Source of the DNA: Terebella lapidaria
Lineage: Eukaryota > Annelida > Polychaeta > Terebellida > Terebellidae
Reading direction: 5' to 3'
DNA: 64,000 nt
Assembly (NCBI GenBank): GCA_949152475.1
Contig: OX424561.1
Coordinates: forward strand, 9,176,001 to 9,240,000
Shown: positions 47,901-56,867 of the stretch, in pieces
Layout of the letters: each line of letters opens with the position of its first letter
Position numbering within the stretch: position 1 is the stretch's first letter
Translations under genes and position numbers: made by a program
The notes under the pieces: generated by a model
What the model was told of the DNA's origin: nothing
The model's database searches: none
Seen by the model: the letters and a program-made list of their open reading frames with translations, nothing else

Positions 47901-50466
47901 TGATTATAAATCTGGACCCGAGATTGATCTGTTGTAACAACGATCTAAATATGTGAGACCACCACAAAGAAAATACATGCAGACATTGTGGCTCACTGTT
48001 CAGTCCAGTGACAAGTAACAACCAACCCCAAACAAGTGTCACAGCACTCTATAATATTATGGTTGTACCAGTAAATAGCATTTATATTGTTGCGAGGTGA
48101 CAAACAAGACACTGATCTATTTGTTCTTATTTATGGCCAATTTAGTCAGCTTTATCATTGGATAACCAAGATGAAAAACGAAATACATATTTTTATACTC
48201 ATGTTGAAGACACAAAATTTAAGGTCAAACACCACATACATTAGGTTCATGTGAAAACAATTTTAGCACAAATTTTTATTTAAAAAATATGTCATCGAGT
48301 TTAAAGACCAATATACAATGATACAGAGGGGACATAGGTAGTTTATTTCCGAAAGGTACAAAATGTTATTTTACATATTGTATGTTATTGAGGAATTGTA
48401 CGATTCGAGGTTGGCACATGACCCTTTATATTGTTTAAACTAGAAACACATAACTTAGGCTACAGAAGCGAAATACAAGCATGGTCTGCCATGACTCATA
48501 CCTGTCTGCCAGAGTACGCGGTCTCCGAGTACTGTTCATCCTCCCAGGGCAGGCGTGCTCTGTTCTTGCCGGCGCTGGGGTACCTCCGAGGTGTGGGTCC
48601 TGTATCCTGGATGAAGTTAGCTGGGGTGGACCTTGCCGAGGACACCACAGACTCCAGATCCATCTGCTCAGACCTTGTGGAGCGAGCTGATGACCCTGAG
48701 GATCCGGAACCCTGCAGGATCCACTCAATGTCGGGTCCTGTCGGGGTCGCGCCGGTGCCACGAGCGGTACCTGATGATGGGACCGGTGTGGCGTAATCCA
48801 CGAGCCCATCAGCGTTAAGCTTCGGGAGCTGTCTCCTGGTGAGCCGTGCTTGCACAGCTGCCATCACTCCATCTCCTTCATAACTCAGCTCGACACTGTC
48901 TACGGCACCCACCAGCGGCTGCAACTTGCCAGCACCCATCGCTTGGGCTATGACGGCGAAACACTCGAGTGCCGCCTGTCGAACCTGCCTCTTGGGGTCC
49001 ACTAACGTGTGTGCTATTGATGAGCACAAAACACCGAGATCAAAATCATAGCTGGGGAATGTGAGCAGTGAGGCAATGATGATATTCAGAGTCTCCTGTC
49101 GTACTCGAGAGTTTCTGTTTGACAAGTTTTCTGTTATCACAGTCAGTACTGGTTTGGGTGACAGATTCTGCATCAACTGCATGATGACTTTCATGATGGC
49201 TTGACGTATCACAATTTTATTGTCGCCCATACGTTTTGTTAGGCATGACATGTGCGACTTGAGATGTGAGCGGATGACTCCAATACTCAGCTGCTGCACT
49301 AAGATGCCCAATATCTCCAGCGTTACCGTGGTAATTTTGAAGTTGGAATCGTCCAGCAAATTGTTCAGGAAGCTGATGAAGTTCAACACATTGGGACTCA
49401 GAGCATCCACTCCATGTTTATCCAAATCACCAATTATAACCTTCAACTCTTCCACTGCTTGAGCACGCGTTCTGAAATTTGTCTGGTCATTGAGTTTGTC
49501 CATGACATGACTAGGCACTACACCAAATTCTAACTGTGCATTGCTCTTGTAGAAATTATGGCGATTAGTAGTTGGAGAATATTGGAAAGCCGAATGTTCA
49601 TTTTTTGACACATGACCGTTTGATTGCTGACTGTTCCTTCGACTGTATGATTCTGTTGAACTGTTCTTTTCATTCTGAAAATCCTCCTTGTTTGTGAGTT
49701 TGAGATAATACCTTCGCAATGGCGTAGACAATCTTTGAATGTATCCCTCAAAGACCTGATCACCAACCAACTTGTGGATCTTTTCCAGTGAGAAAAGAAT
49801 CATTTGCTTCACACTAGCCTCTCCCAGACTAGAATCTAACAACCTCTTTGCCAGCGATTGTGCAACTTCAAAAAAGTTTTCCTTGGAGAACTCGGGTGTG
49901 AACAGCATTGGCAGAGCAACAATCACCTCCTTCTTGACTCGGGGATCAGGGTATTCTAAGCCATACTGTACGATTGCTCGTAATAATCCCTGCAGGTTAG
50001 ACGTGTGCTTCATATACACATGGAGCGTCTGAATGATTTGTCGCCGGAATGCAACTGTTGCATCTCCCAGATTGGGAATTAGCTTTGGAATTATCACTGC
50101 AAAACACTCGTCCAGATTTCCTCGGTCTGCATATGATGGAATTACTTCCAAAATTAACTGAACGCAAAGTAAACGAACATCGTTTTTACTGTCAGACAGG
50201 GCATTGGACAGTGCTTCAAACACATGCCGTTGGTTCTGATAAGGGAATCGACCTCCATTCCTCCGGGCAGCATTCCGCAACTCTTCCAAAGCCCGCATCC
50301 GCTTCTCGAAGCCAGCTGCTTGTAGTTGGTTGACTACATCATCTTCCATGTTATTACTTAGCAGTGCCTCATTAGCATATGGTCTGTAATATTCGAGTTT
50401 TCCTAGATTATTAGCAGTATTGTTCGCATTCCGAGGGTAGATTACCTTAGCACCAGAGCCTGCCAT
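23572..50466 (-). CDS. TOGARAM1: TOGARAM1 (crescerin) orthologue, complete coding region
   Basis: TOG-array protein of the cilium that binds tubulin and promotes axonemal microtubule growth; human TOGARAM1 is a Joubert-syndrome gene. Two TOG domains lie at the N-terminus and two at the C-terminus, with a long disordered linker. Coding exons in order: 48502-50466, 46633-46780, 45377-45481, 41920-42201, 41107-41166, 40689-40867, 40241-40416, 39601-39896, 38376-38468, 35332-35516, 30850-31099, 27532-27664, 27139-27279, 26825-26930, 26454-26540, 26003-26151, 25614-25772, 25322-25448, 24976-25076, 24658-24844, 24265-24481, 23927-24013, 23572-23831. Phase is consistent throughout, giving about 1,830 residues (human about 1,720). 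The start is the first ATG of the 655-codon first exon. Linker motifs shared with human include KLPWENEQ-like RLPWEDEQ, PPIPIDNSKG, LRRIRNSASKKK and VVGKG. The exon 20 donor is GC rather than GT. Confidence 0.95.
25322..27279 (-). CDS. TOGARAM1: TOGARAM1 exons 13-18: TOG3
   Basis: Six exons encode the third TOG domain: YTEAMKLVANEEWDIKCTGI, INNLHTVNMAIMQEVRNLRS, RLAIVCLGEMYNSLKRSMDV, VLLAKSGESNHFIREDVDQT, ALINGGANHKNVAVRRVTSQ, then GSR-type loop and RYNGQKMLYMLMSHEDFEKM. The correspondence with human (GESNTFIREDVDKALRAMV) is clear. Confidence 0.94.
27293..27310 (-). promoter_or_regulatory. Homopolymeric C tract at TOGARAM1 exon 13 acceptor
   Basis: On the gene strand a run of 18 cytosines followed by TCCATCTCACCAG leads straight into exon 13. 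It therefore serves as the polypyrimidine tract of that 3' splice site. Confidence 0.7.
27923..28956. mobile_element. TA-flanked inverted-repeat transposon (1,034 bp), non-autonomous
   Basis: Perfect terminal inverted repeats of at least 25 bp beginning CCGTATATACTCTACTATAC, flanked by TA at 27921-27922 and 28957-28958. GCGTCTTAT-type motifs recur next to both ends. There is no recognisable transposase. The TA duplication fits the Tc1/mariner-pogo group, but the end sequence does not let me name a family. It lies in TOGARAM1 intron 11. Confidence 0.75.
29660..30849. repeat. 44-bp degenerate minisatellite starting at exon 11 donor
   Basis: Roughly 25 imperfect units of 43-45 bp. On the gene strand they read approximately GAGGTCAAGGGTACGGGTCG followed by AGATAAAAGTCAAATGTACG and GGTC. 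The first unit overlaps the end of TOGARAM1 exon 11 (GAGGTCAAAG/GTACGC). Homogeneous copies lie around 30010-30290, more diverged ones at both ends. Confidence 0.85.
30850..31099 (-). CDS. TOGARAM1: TOGARAM1 exon 11: coiled-coil segment
   Basis: Encodes a charged helix (KSTREHLEKKFRLKQEEAER and a following run of E/R heptads), the counterpart of the human KMRQKRKEEKELF region. The donor (GTCAAAG/GTACGC) was chosen because it alone gives the one-base phase needed by exon 12. This exon end overlaps the first unit of a 44-bp minisatellite. Confidence 0.85.
31100..33942. other. TOGARAM1 intron 10, non-array part
   Basis: No reading frame or RNA gene recognised. The only structured feature I see is the inverted-repeat element at 33126-33339. 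Confidence 0.5.
33126..33339. mobile_element. MITE with ~40-bp terminal inverted repeats
   Basis: The left arm GAGCCATCCGTCCTAAATTC plus CGCCGCATCCCAAAATTCGC is mirrored at 33297-33339 with about four differences. The element is about 214 bp with a non-coding centre. Family unknown. Confidence 0.75.
33943..35405. repeat. 106-113 bp minisatellite copying exon 10 end and its splice donor
   Basis: About 13 units, including the exon's own copy. Each gene-strand unit contains the coding stretch for VRTNSQGQSSEDSDDSEED, a 5' splice site and a G-rich block GGGGGCGGGTGGGGAGGGGG or close variants. Units near 34037, 34138, 34352, 34463, 35104 and 35216 keep GAT/GTGAGTATC. Those near 34245, 34571, 34677, 34783, 34889 and 34995 have lost six to seven bases there and read GAT/GTATCTTAG or GAT/GTACCTTAG. 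High similarity between units suggests recent or continuing expansion. Confidence 0.92.
35332..35516 (-). CDS. TOGARAM1: TOGARAM1 exon 10 (linker), founder of the adjacent minisatellite
   Basis: Short linker exon ending VRTNSQGQSSEDSDDSEED, followed by a GTGAGT donor. The last roughly 70 bases together with the donor are the unit repeated about 12 more times downstream in the intron. Phase from exon 9 and into exon 11 is consistent only with this terminal copy as the exon end. Confidence 0.85.
35517..38375. other. TOGARAM1 intron 9
   Basis: No gene, RNA or clear repeat recognised. A GC-richer purine patch lies at about 37930-37970. Confidence 0.5.
41167..41919. other. TOGARAM1 intron 4
   Basis: AT-rich, with short ACATGTA repeats common throughout the window. 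Nothing else recognised. Confidence 0.5.
42665..44280. repeat. 147-bp tandem satellite, about 11 units
   Basis: Unit landmarks repeat every 147 bases: GATATCGACGAAAACG, GCCGACTCGGC (a palindrome), GGTCAAGGTCAAAGTTCATC, CTTAGACATGTTTGTCTAGG and GTCCGTTTCGCTCTACGA. Units differ by only a few percent. Because 147 is divisible by three, chance frames stay open over several units; I do not regard them as genes. Confidence 0.93.
44277..44880. repeat. Two ~324-bp higher-order repeats in the Helentron-like element
   Basis: Two copies begin at GATATGCAG (44277 and 44601). They share TCGATCCCAAAATCAATAGG and a short duplicated CACGGACCT motif, and the first includes part of a 147-bp unit. No coding function is seen. 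Confidence 0.8.
45600..46254. mobile_element. TA-flanked inverted-repeat transposon (655 bp)
   Basis: Terminal inverted repeats of at least 25 bp beginning CCGTATTTATTCAATTAGTT, with TA on each side (45598-45599 and 46255-46256). The interior is non-coding and contains two CTGCCACCTGGCGA motifs (46031-46044 and 46074-46087). Tc1/mariner-type by its target. It shares only the CCGTAT tip with the element at 27923. Located in TOGARAM1 intron 2. Confidence 0.75.
46295..46554. mobile_element. MITE (260 bp) with GGT flanks
   Basis: The ends ACCAAAGATTCTCTATACCA and the complemented right end (ACCAAAGATTTCCTATACTA) continue into matching arms of about 42 bp. Inner CTGGCGGTGAGACTG arms also pair. 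The flanks GGT at 46292-46294 and 46555-46557 look like a 3-bp target duplication, which would suit a PIF/Harbinger-type element. Confidence 0.65.
46781..48501. other. TOGARAM1 intron 1
   Basis: AT-rich, with scattered ACATGTA and TA-rich microsatellites. No gene, RNA or transposon structure recognised. Confidence 0.5.
48502..50466 (-). CDS. TOGARAM1: TOGARAM1 exon 1: TOG1 and TOG2
   Basis: One unusually long coding exon (655 codons) holds both N-terminal TOG domains. Residues ~40-270 are TOG1 (EKRMRALEELRNAARRNGGR, VRLLCVQLILEVIPSYADRG, AFRRQIIQTLHVYMKHTSN). Residues ~320-560 are TOG2 (FRTRAQAVEELKVIIGDLDK, FISFLNNLLDDSNFKITTVT, GDNKIVIRQAIMKVIMQLMQ, DPKRQVRQAALECFAVIAQA). It continues through the conserved VELSYEGDGVMAAVQARLTR into the linker and ends at RLPWEDEQYSETAYSGRQ. 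Confidence 0.95.
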
Positions 50467-50730
50467 AATGTTGACATTCTGTCAGTTTTGACACTTGCTT
50501 ATCGTTGCAAGGCAAGCGCAACTGTCTGCAATGCAGTGTCAAAACGACAAGAGTTCACTCAGTCTTTCTGGTCGGATTCAGATCTAACTTTGCACACATA
50601 ACCTCCTACATCTTGGTATGAATTATAGCCGATTGACGCGAAAGGTCCTCAAACGATCATACCCGAAATCGCGAAATAAACAGGGACCCTTTTCTGTCAC
50701 AGTGAAGGGTTACGTTCAAGATGGCGACTC
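50467..50730 (-). promoter_or_regulatory. TOGARAM1: TOGARAM1 promoter region
   Basis: On the gene strand, CGCCATCTTGAAC (about 50714-50726) is a strong YY1 consensus of the kind found just downstream of many animal start sites. Between it and the ATG are TTTCGCG motifs. No TATA box is seen. A start near 50730 with a short leader is plausible but unproven. Confidence 0.45.
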
Positions 50731-50779
50731 TCCACAACAACCCATTATTTGCATCACGTGACCTCTCCTAGTTCCTCTG

Positions 50780-50825
50780 ATAGATGGCGCTGTTTTCTGT
50801 CGGGTACAATGCTGCCACCTTGTGT
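50780..50825. promoter_or_regulatory. Two CTCF-like motifs upstream of TOGARAM1
   Basis: TAGATGGCGCTG (50781-50792) and, on the other strand, ACACAAGGTGGCAGC (within 50811-50825) both resemble the bilaterian CTCF core (CCA..AG.TGGC). They lie about 60-100 bp upstream of the YY1 site. Confidence 0.4.
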
Positions 50826-51121
50826 TCATAGTGAACAACGCATTTAGAGTTATATGAGCCACGAGCCACTTCCTGGAATCCACTCGAGCTTCCAAAATTA
50901 AATGTATGAACAATGCAATAAAAGGCGTTGTAAAAAGGCAGAATAGTTATAAAAGGCGGAAATTTTGATAAGGGGTCTACAGACAACTTCCAGATCCACT
51001 AGTAGGGCTAGGCCTATATCAAAGATTATGTTGAGAAACTAATACATTATAATGCTAGAAAACCCACCATTTTGTCACATTATCAGTCAAATTATAGTCC
51101 CGCCGAAATTGGATCCTAGGA

Positions 51122-52634
51122 ATACGGAAGACCGTTAGTGCCAGGTGTGAAAATATATTTAAGTGGCGGCCGCCACATAATTATCTGGCGGCCGCCACAT
51201 AATTATATGGCGGACGCCACATAATTATCTGGCGGCCGCCACTTAATTATCTGGCGGCCGCCACTTAATTATCTGGCGGCCGCCACTTATTTATCTGGCG
51301 GCCGCCACATAATTATCTGGCGGCCGCCACTTAATTATCTGGCAGCCGCCACTTAATTATCTGGCGGCCGCCACTTAATTATCTGGCGGCCGCCACTTAA
51401 TTATCTGGCGGCCGCCACTTATTTAGTGCTTTAACCAGCATTTTGGTCTATCCATAGAAATTCATTTTAAAATAAAATAAAATTAACATTTTATTTGAGA
51501 TACATTTTTTATCGACGATATTATCAAGTTACTAACCCGGGATTTAAAAAAAAATCTTCTCTCTCCCCCCCCCCCCCCCCCCCCCTCTTCGAATACCAGC
51601 ATCCCGTAGGAGTGGTGCGCGTTAGTCACATGCAAAGTGACTCTGATCGGTCAATGCCGATTTATATTGTAACATATATGGTCCAAGAATGCCTCAATAA
51701 AATTAACGAATATTTGTTTGAGGGATGAAGTGTAAATATTTTCATGTCATTGATTGGTATTATGTACCATAGGGCAACTTTCAATACATAATCCATAGGG
51801 GAAAAAACTAGGAAAAAAAGGAACACACAATATTAATCAGATAATTTGACGAATATTTGTCACCACCATCGAATATGCACTGTTTTTATTTGTTTCCTTT
51901 AACCTATATATCGATGGTAGCAACCATAATTGCAGAGGGCCCAGTTGCCATGGCCACAACAAATAACATGAATTCATTGGTGATCCCTATATAATGCTAA
52001 GGGTGAAAGTTAAGTTTTGTTGAATAATTTGCATGCCAACAAACTCCCCCCCCCCCCTCCCCACAATACCCCATATATCATTGTCTCATTAAAAACAGTA
52101 TTGTCATTAATACAGTATGTCACGACTTTTATTTGGATACTAGGGCCTAATTAGCTATATGTATATTGCTTTACAAGAATCTCCTCATATTTCAAGCCAC
52201 GTCCTACAGATAGTTATGTGGCGGCCGCCAGATAATTAAGTGGCGGCCGCCAGATAATTATGTGGCGGCCGCCAGATAATTATGTGGCGGCCGCCAGATA
52301 ATTATGTGGCGGCCGCCAGATAGTTATGTGGCGGCCGCCAGATAATTAAGTGGCGGCCGCCAGATAATTAAGTGGCGGCCGCCAGATAATTAAGTGGCGG
52401 CCGCCAGATAATTATGTGGCGGCCGCCAGATAATTAAGTGGCGGCCGCCAGATAATTAAGTGGCGGCCGCCAGATAATTAAGTGGCGGCCGCCAGATAAT
52501 TAAGTGGCGGCCGCCAGATAATTAAGTGGCGGCCGCCAGATAATTAAGTGGCGGCCGCCAGATAATTATGTGGCGGCCGCCAGATAAATATATTTTCACA
52601 CCTTTCATTTTCTGGCCTCTACGGGCTTCCGTAT
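51122..52634. mobile_element. Fold-back element with inverted arrays of GGCGGCCGCC
   Basis: The outer ends are inverted (ATACGGAAG/CCCGT at the tips, GGTGTGAAAATATATTTA next to the arrays). The left array (51164-51424, 12 units of 22 bp, CTGGCGGCCGCCAC plus TTAATTAT) and the right array (52209-52588, about 17 units) are reverse complements of each other. The centre of about 780 bp has poly-C runs and no recognised protein. Family unknown. Long tandem-repeat arms are typical of fold-back DNA elements. Confidence 0.75.
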
Positions 52635-53679
52635 AGAAAGGACCATCCGGGAACACACAACATCTTGATGCTCCAGACTGAAATATTTTCCCCAAGGATC
52701 AACTTTGGACACAGCAGCACTACTGCTGAATACGGTGACAAAAGGCATGCCAAGGATGATCAACATGCGGGGCATTGCCTAGACTACTAGTAACCATGGA
52801 TCACTGGGTCCATACCATGCTTTCCGATGACCCCGAACCAGCATGTCAAAATCACAGACCGATTTTCCACTCAACACGTTGCCAACACATGACCCCCGGG
52901 CACTCAGGATAGTCCTCGATGAGCTCAGGACTTTATAGGACAGCCATGAACAAAACATGGACCTTTCCACCCAGGATTGCAAAATAGCCCTGGTGTGGAT
53001 CGTCCTGAATGATGCTAATGAATCTGATGTACATGACTTTGTTGATGGCAAGGACATTGATGGACAATCGCGGGTCAACACAGAACATTATGAACCCATC
53101 ATGGAGCCAGTAGCCTACAGAATGAATTCAAGGCCGGTAAAGTTCTAGTCCAGGATGGCCTGATTAATCAATGATCATGATGATAGGATGTGGGAGAGTC
53201 ATACAATGTAGTTTTTCCGAGTTCGCTCTTGGGTCCAGTTAGTCCGTAAGTAAGAAATCAGATTCATGGATTTTTTCATTCCACCAAAAAATTCAGTCAA
53301 TTAATGAACCGAATGACCTTCGACCCAGGTCCCGAGCCTAGACGTTTTGGGGGTGTTTTGTTTCTTGCCCTCAGCATCCAATCAGAAGGCTGTCAATACT
53401 ATACCCATATAATAATATGGCCTCAAATAATAACTGGAATCAGTTGTAATGACATTAGTTCACACTTGAAGCAATGCACATGGTGGACACGTGAAGACCA
53501 CAAATTCAAAATATCCATTGACGTTATAGCATGAAAAAATTGCGACAAAAGTCACAATTTGTTTTAATAGAAACTGAAGTGTAAACATAGTACATTGTAT
53601 TTAGGTATCATATATATATTATGATACTGGCTCCTTATAATTATTATCAATTGTGTATCATCGCTTTGTATATGTACAT
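52635..53679. other. Spacer between fold-back element and G/C tracts
   Basis: Short open frames occur on both strands around 52780-53150, but none has recognisable similarity or a long uninterrupted context. Possibly decayed repeat. Confidence 0.4.
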
Positions 53680-53681
53680 GA

Positions 53682-53826
53682 GGATGGGGGGGGGGTCAAA
53701 CTTTTATTTTTGATCTTGGTGGGGGTCATACATTGATTTTCGATATCGGTGGGGAGGGGGGGGGGGGGGGTGTCAAACTTTGGAAACTCATTTCTCGAAA
53801 GGTCCATCCACCCCCCCCCCCCCCAG
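53682..53826. repeat. Opposed poly-G and poly-C tracts
   Basis: Poly-G runs (about 53686, then 53752-53770) with the repeated phrase GTCAAACTTT lie upstream of a run of about 15 C at 53811-53825. The G-rich strand has several G-quadruplex-capable blocks, and the C run could pair with them. Confidence 0.7.
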
Positions 53827-54025
53827 TCCCCCACCCAATTTGGGTGGCCCCATAGTCAGTGAGGCTGAATTTTCTTCCAAACGGTTTCCGAATGATAATA
53901 AAACAATTACCTAAAAGATAAGGAACATTACCGAAACTTTTTCAATGAAATTGCTGCTCTCACCAATCATATTCACTGAACGTCAAATTAAGGGGCGCCA
54001 AAAGAACCACCTGAGGAGATCGCCT

Positions 54026-54480
54026 ATATGCTCGTAATTCAAATCTAAGCTCTATCTGCAAGCTCTTTGTCTGCAGCGGCCAATTTATATCTTTCACGTA
54101 AAATATTAACTTGACAATTACCACTCCAGGTCATTCTAGGCCAACTCCAAGGTCACCAAATGATCTACCATAATTGTCTTTCTATATGCTTAGAATACAA
54201 ATGTATCTCTGCCTACAGCTGTTTGGTATGAGTCCAATTTACACAATTCAGTTCAGATTCGACCTTTGGATTTACAATAGGTCAACTTCAAGACTACCAA
54301 GAGATCCGCAATATATGACTTCTTATATGTTCACAAACCTATGCTCTATCTGTAGCCGTTTCGTATGTAGAGATTAATATATACAGTTAGGATGCGACCT
54401 TGAAATTTAACATACGTCATGTGAGATTGAGTTCGAGGTCACCATACATTATGTGACTTCCTGTATGTTCATAATCCATG
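54026..54480. repeat. Highly diverged ~145-bp tandem repeats
   Basis: Three units plus part of a fourth begin at CTATATGCTCG (54026), CTATATGCTTAG (54182), TATATGTTCAC (54326) and TGTATGTTCAT (54468). They share CTCTATCTG or TCTGCCTACAG, an ATTCGACCTT-like segment and AAGGTCACCA-like ends. Spacing is 142-156 bases. Much older than the 147-bp satellite. Confidence 0.55.
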
Positions 54481-54928
54481 CCGAAGCTGTATCCAAGATT
54501 CCAAGTGCCAAAAATGTAGTCTGGGTTTCTTGTTTTGTGGCCTCTTGGGGATACATTTTGGGCCTTTTGAGCGATCCAAGGCATTCCATATTTATACACA
54601 TCGCAGGTGCCCTGGTAGGAAAAAAGTTGAATTGAATTTTTTTTTAAAAAGAAAATGACCATAAAAGTCCAAAATTGGCAGCTTGTTGTCGAAAATTGGC
54701 GCTATTTAAAAAAAAGATTGATAGTAAACTGGTTGTGTCGACAGATCTCGGAAGCAATGACCCACCAATAGGATACCTGACCAAAGGTCCAGTAACCCCA
54801 AAAGGACTCGCACTACACTTCTAAAACTTGATTTATATATTGTCACAGAGGAACACTATTGCTCATCGGGCCAATGGATCTAATGACCTTTGACCCTGAG
54901 CTCGAAAGCAATCTTGAGTCACCCTTTA

Positions 54929-55325
54929 TGTACAGTTCTCAGAAACGAGGTGTCGCATAGTGAAACCGATGTTATTTTCTGACTTGTTGCCCTAGTCAAA
55001 CACGTCTTGGGCGGTTTGTTGGGCGAACATGGCACTGGACCAATTTTATTTGGCATACTTATGTATTTTATATACTCAGCATTGTTTCTTTCCATCAATA
55101 CCTTGGAAATGGTGCATCATAGAACGAAATGGACATTATCCCTAGACAAACATGCTTTTAGGGTAGGTTGGGCGTACTTTGAAGTGCCTAAACGTTTTCT
55201 GCAAAGTAGTCATCTGTTGTCTTCCCCTAATATCTTGAAAACTGTGTGTTGTTGAGTGGAAATGATAAAATTTAGAAAAATACTTGTTCCCCACTAACAG
55301 TTGAAATGCACCAAGGCATCTTAAA
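54929..55325 (-). mobile_element. Decayed inverted copy of the 147-bp Helentron-like family
   Basis: Three diverged monomers (near 54933, 55099, 55231) match the complement of the intronic satellite. Compare ACCTTGGAAATGGTGCATCA, then GAACGAAATGGACATTAT and CCCTAGACAAACATG. At 55302-55321 lies the complement of the family's left end (AAGATGCCTTGG, then GCATTTC). The orientation is opposite to the copy at 42612. Confidence 0.6.
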
Positions 55326-55717
55326 ACCTTGAACTTTAGTTTATACTAGTGTTGCCAACTTTGTTGACAGTTATGCACTAGAAAAAAATCAAATTTGCAA
55401 AACATAGAAGTGGCACTAGATGCCAAGTATAAGTTGATACAAACTGTGTAAAGTGTTATGGGATAACTTATTGAATGCAAACACGAAGCGTGTGATGTTT
55501 GTAACATTTAATCATAACCACATTCACAAACAATTGCATTTTTTACACCTTCATACTTCAAATACATGTAGTGTTCAAGGTGGAGAATTGAACAATCAGC
55601 ACACATGTTTACATCTATACTCTCATACAATGAAGCCATACATTTGTGAATGACACAGATTGGATCATTAAAGTTTAACAGTTATTGTTGGCAACACATA
55701 CAAAATCATGACTGATG

Positions 55718-56867
55718 TCAACTTTTTTCCACTTCTGCCAGAAACTGAAGTCTGATGCTGGGAAGGTTGTCATAGAAACACATTCCGAGTTGGTGTTCTT
55801 CGTCTGCCATCTTGTAGTGTATCAAGTGGTGTCTGACAGTCTGCAGGGTAAACATTACTTTGATATCATCAAGAGACCGACATGGAATCAGTGTTTGTTA
55901 GTGTCCTGTCACAATATAGGAAACCCATTATGTCAACATTATGACCTGGTTGGGTGTGGCAAGGATCTGTCTAGCCATGGCCCTGCGGAGCTTGGCGTGT
56001 TTGCCGCCCTGGGTGTAGAGGAATCTGTTGACATGGTGGATGGCTATCATGTAAGGCAGTGGACACCACCGGGGAGACACGCTCCCACGGCACAGAGCCT
56101 CAAAGTACAGCCGAATCAACTCTACATGGGTCTCCTCAGGCTCCAGGAACCGCTGCAAGGGCACTGCAACCTAGGACATCAAGGGGTGGGAAACTAAATA
56201 CTGCAGCATATCAGTTACAATGATCATTTGGTCGATTTTCTGGTCAAATGTTATTATTCACATTATTATTATTAGTTACTTAATCAATTTTGAGACGCAT
56301 GTACACACAATTCCAAGGTAACTTGACATATCAGTGTACCGTTACATTAATATTGCAGATAATTGAGCTCTCATTGGATAATGCTGAGCTGGGAGCAATA
56401 CGATGTTTACCTCTCTGATGGGTATGAGGAGAGAGCGGAGAATGTGGGAGTGTTCTCCCCAGACGGCTCTCCTCAGTAAGACACTGTGCCTCTGCTGCAG
56501 AGGGAGGAGCAGGTAACAGCCAAACACCGAGTCCCCGAATGACACCGCTCCGTACTGGTCCAACAACATCACATACCTGCAAGGTCAAAAGGTTGCTTGT
56601 TCCTTCCTGTATTAAATGGATTTGACTAGTGGAACTATGATCATACGTACATTGTAATGTATCATTGGCCAGCATTTCCAGGAGAGGCAAGTAATGGTAT
56701 CGATTGTTCCAACACTGTTTTTGCAATAGCTTACAGGTCGTAGAACGAGGATAGTCCTGGGATCGACTTGGAGAAGTCCATTCTGTCGAGATAGACTGGC
56801 ATACAGTAGACCTTGAGTAGTGCTGCCAGACAACACTGGACACCCGCGTCCAGGAACAGGTCACTGC
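55718..56867 (-). CDS. RPAP1: RPAP1 C-terminal exons 25-28
   Basis: Armadillo-like helical region closing the protein: [20 protein letters not shown], then [20 protein letters not shown], then [20 protein letters not shown], then [13 protein letters not shown]. The final exon is [20 protein letters not shown] and ends EVEKS. Human counterparts are [40 protein letters not shown] and LRQHLLHYKLPN. Confidence 0.93.

Noticed and set aside
51164-52588. CRISPR-like arrays of short palindromic repeats
   Set aside because: The repeats have an 8-base spacer that is itself repeated, there are no unique spacers or cas genes, and the context is a spliced animal genome.
52779-53148. Overlapping frames of 63-100 codons on both strands in the spacer
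   Set aside because: No recognisable domain, no consistent splice partners, and overlap on opposite strands suggests chance.
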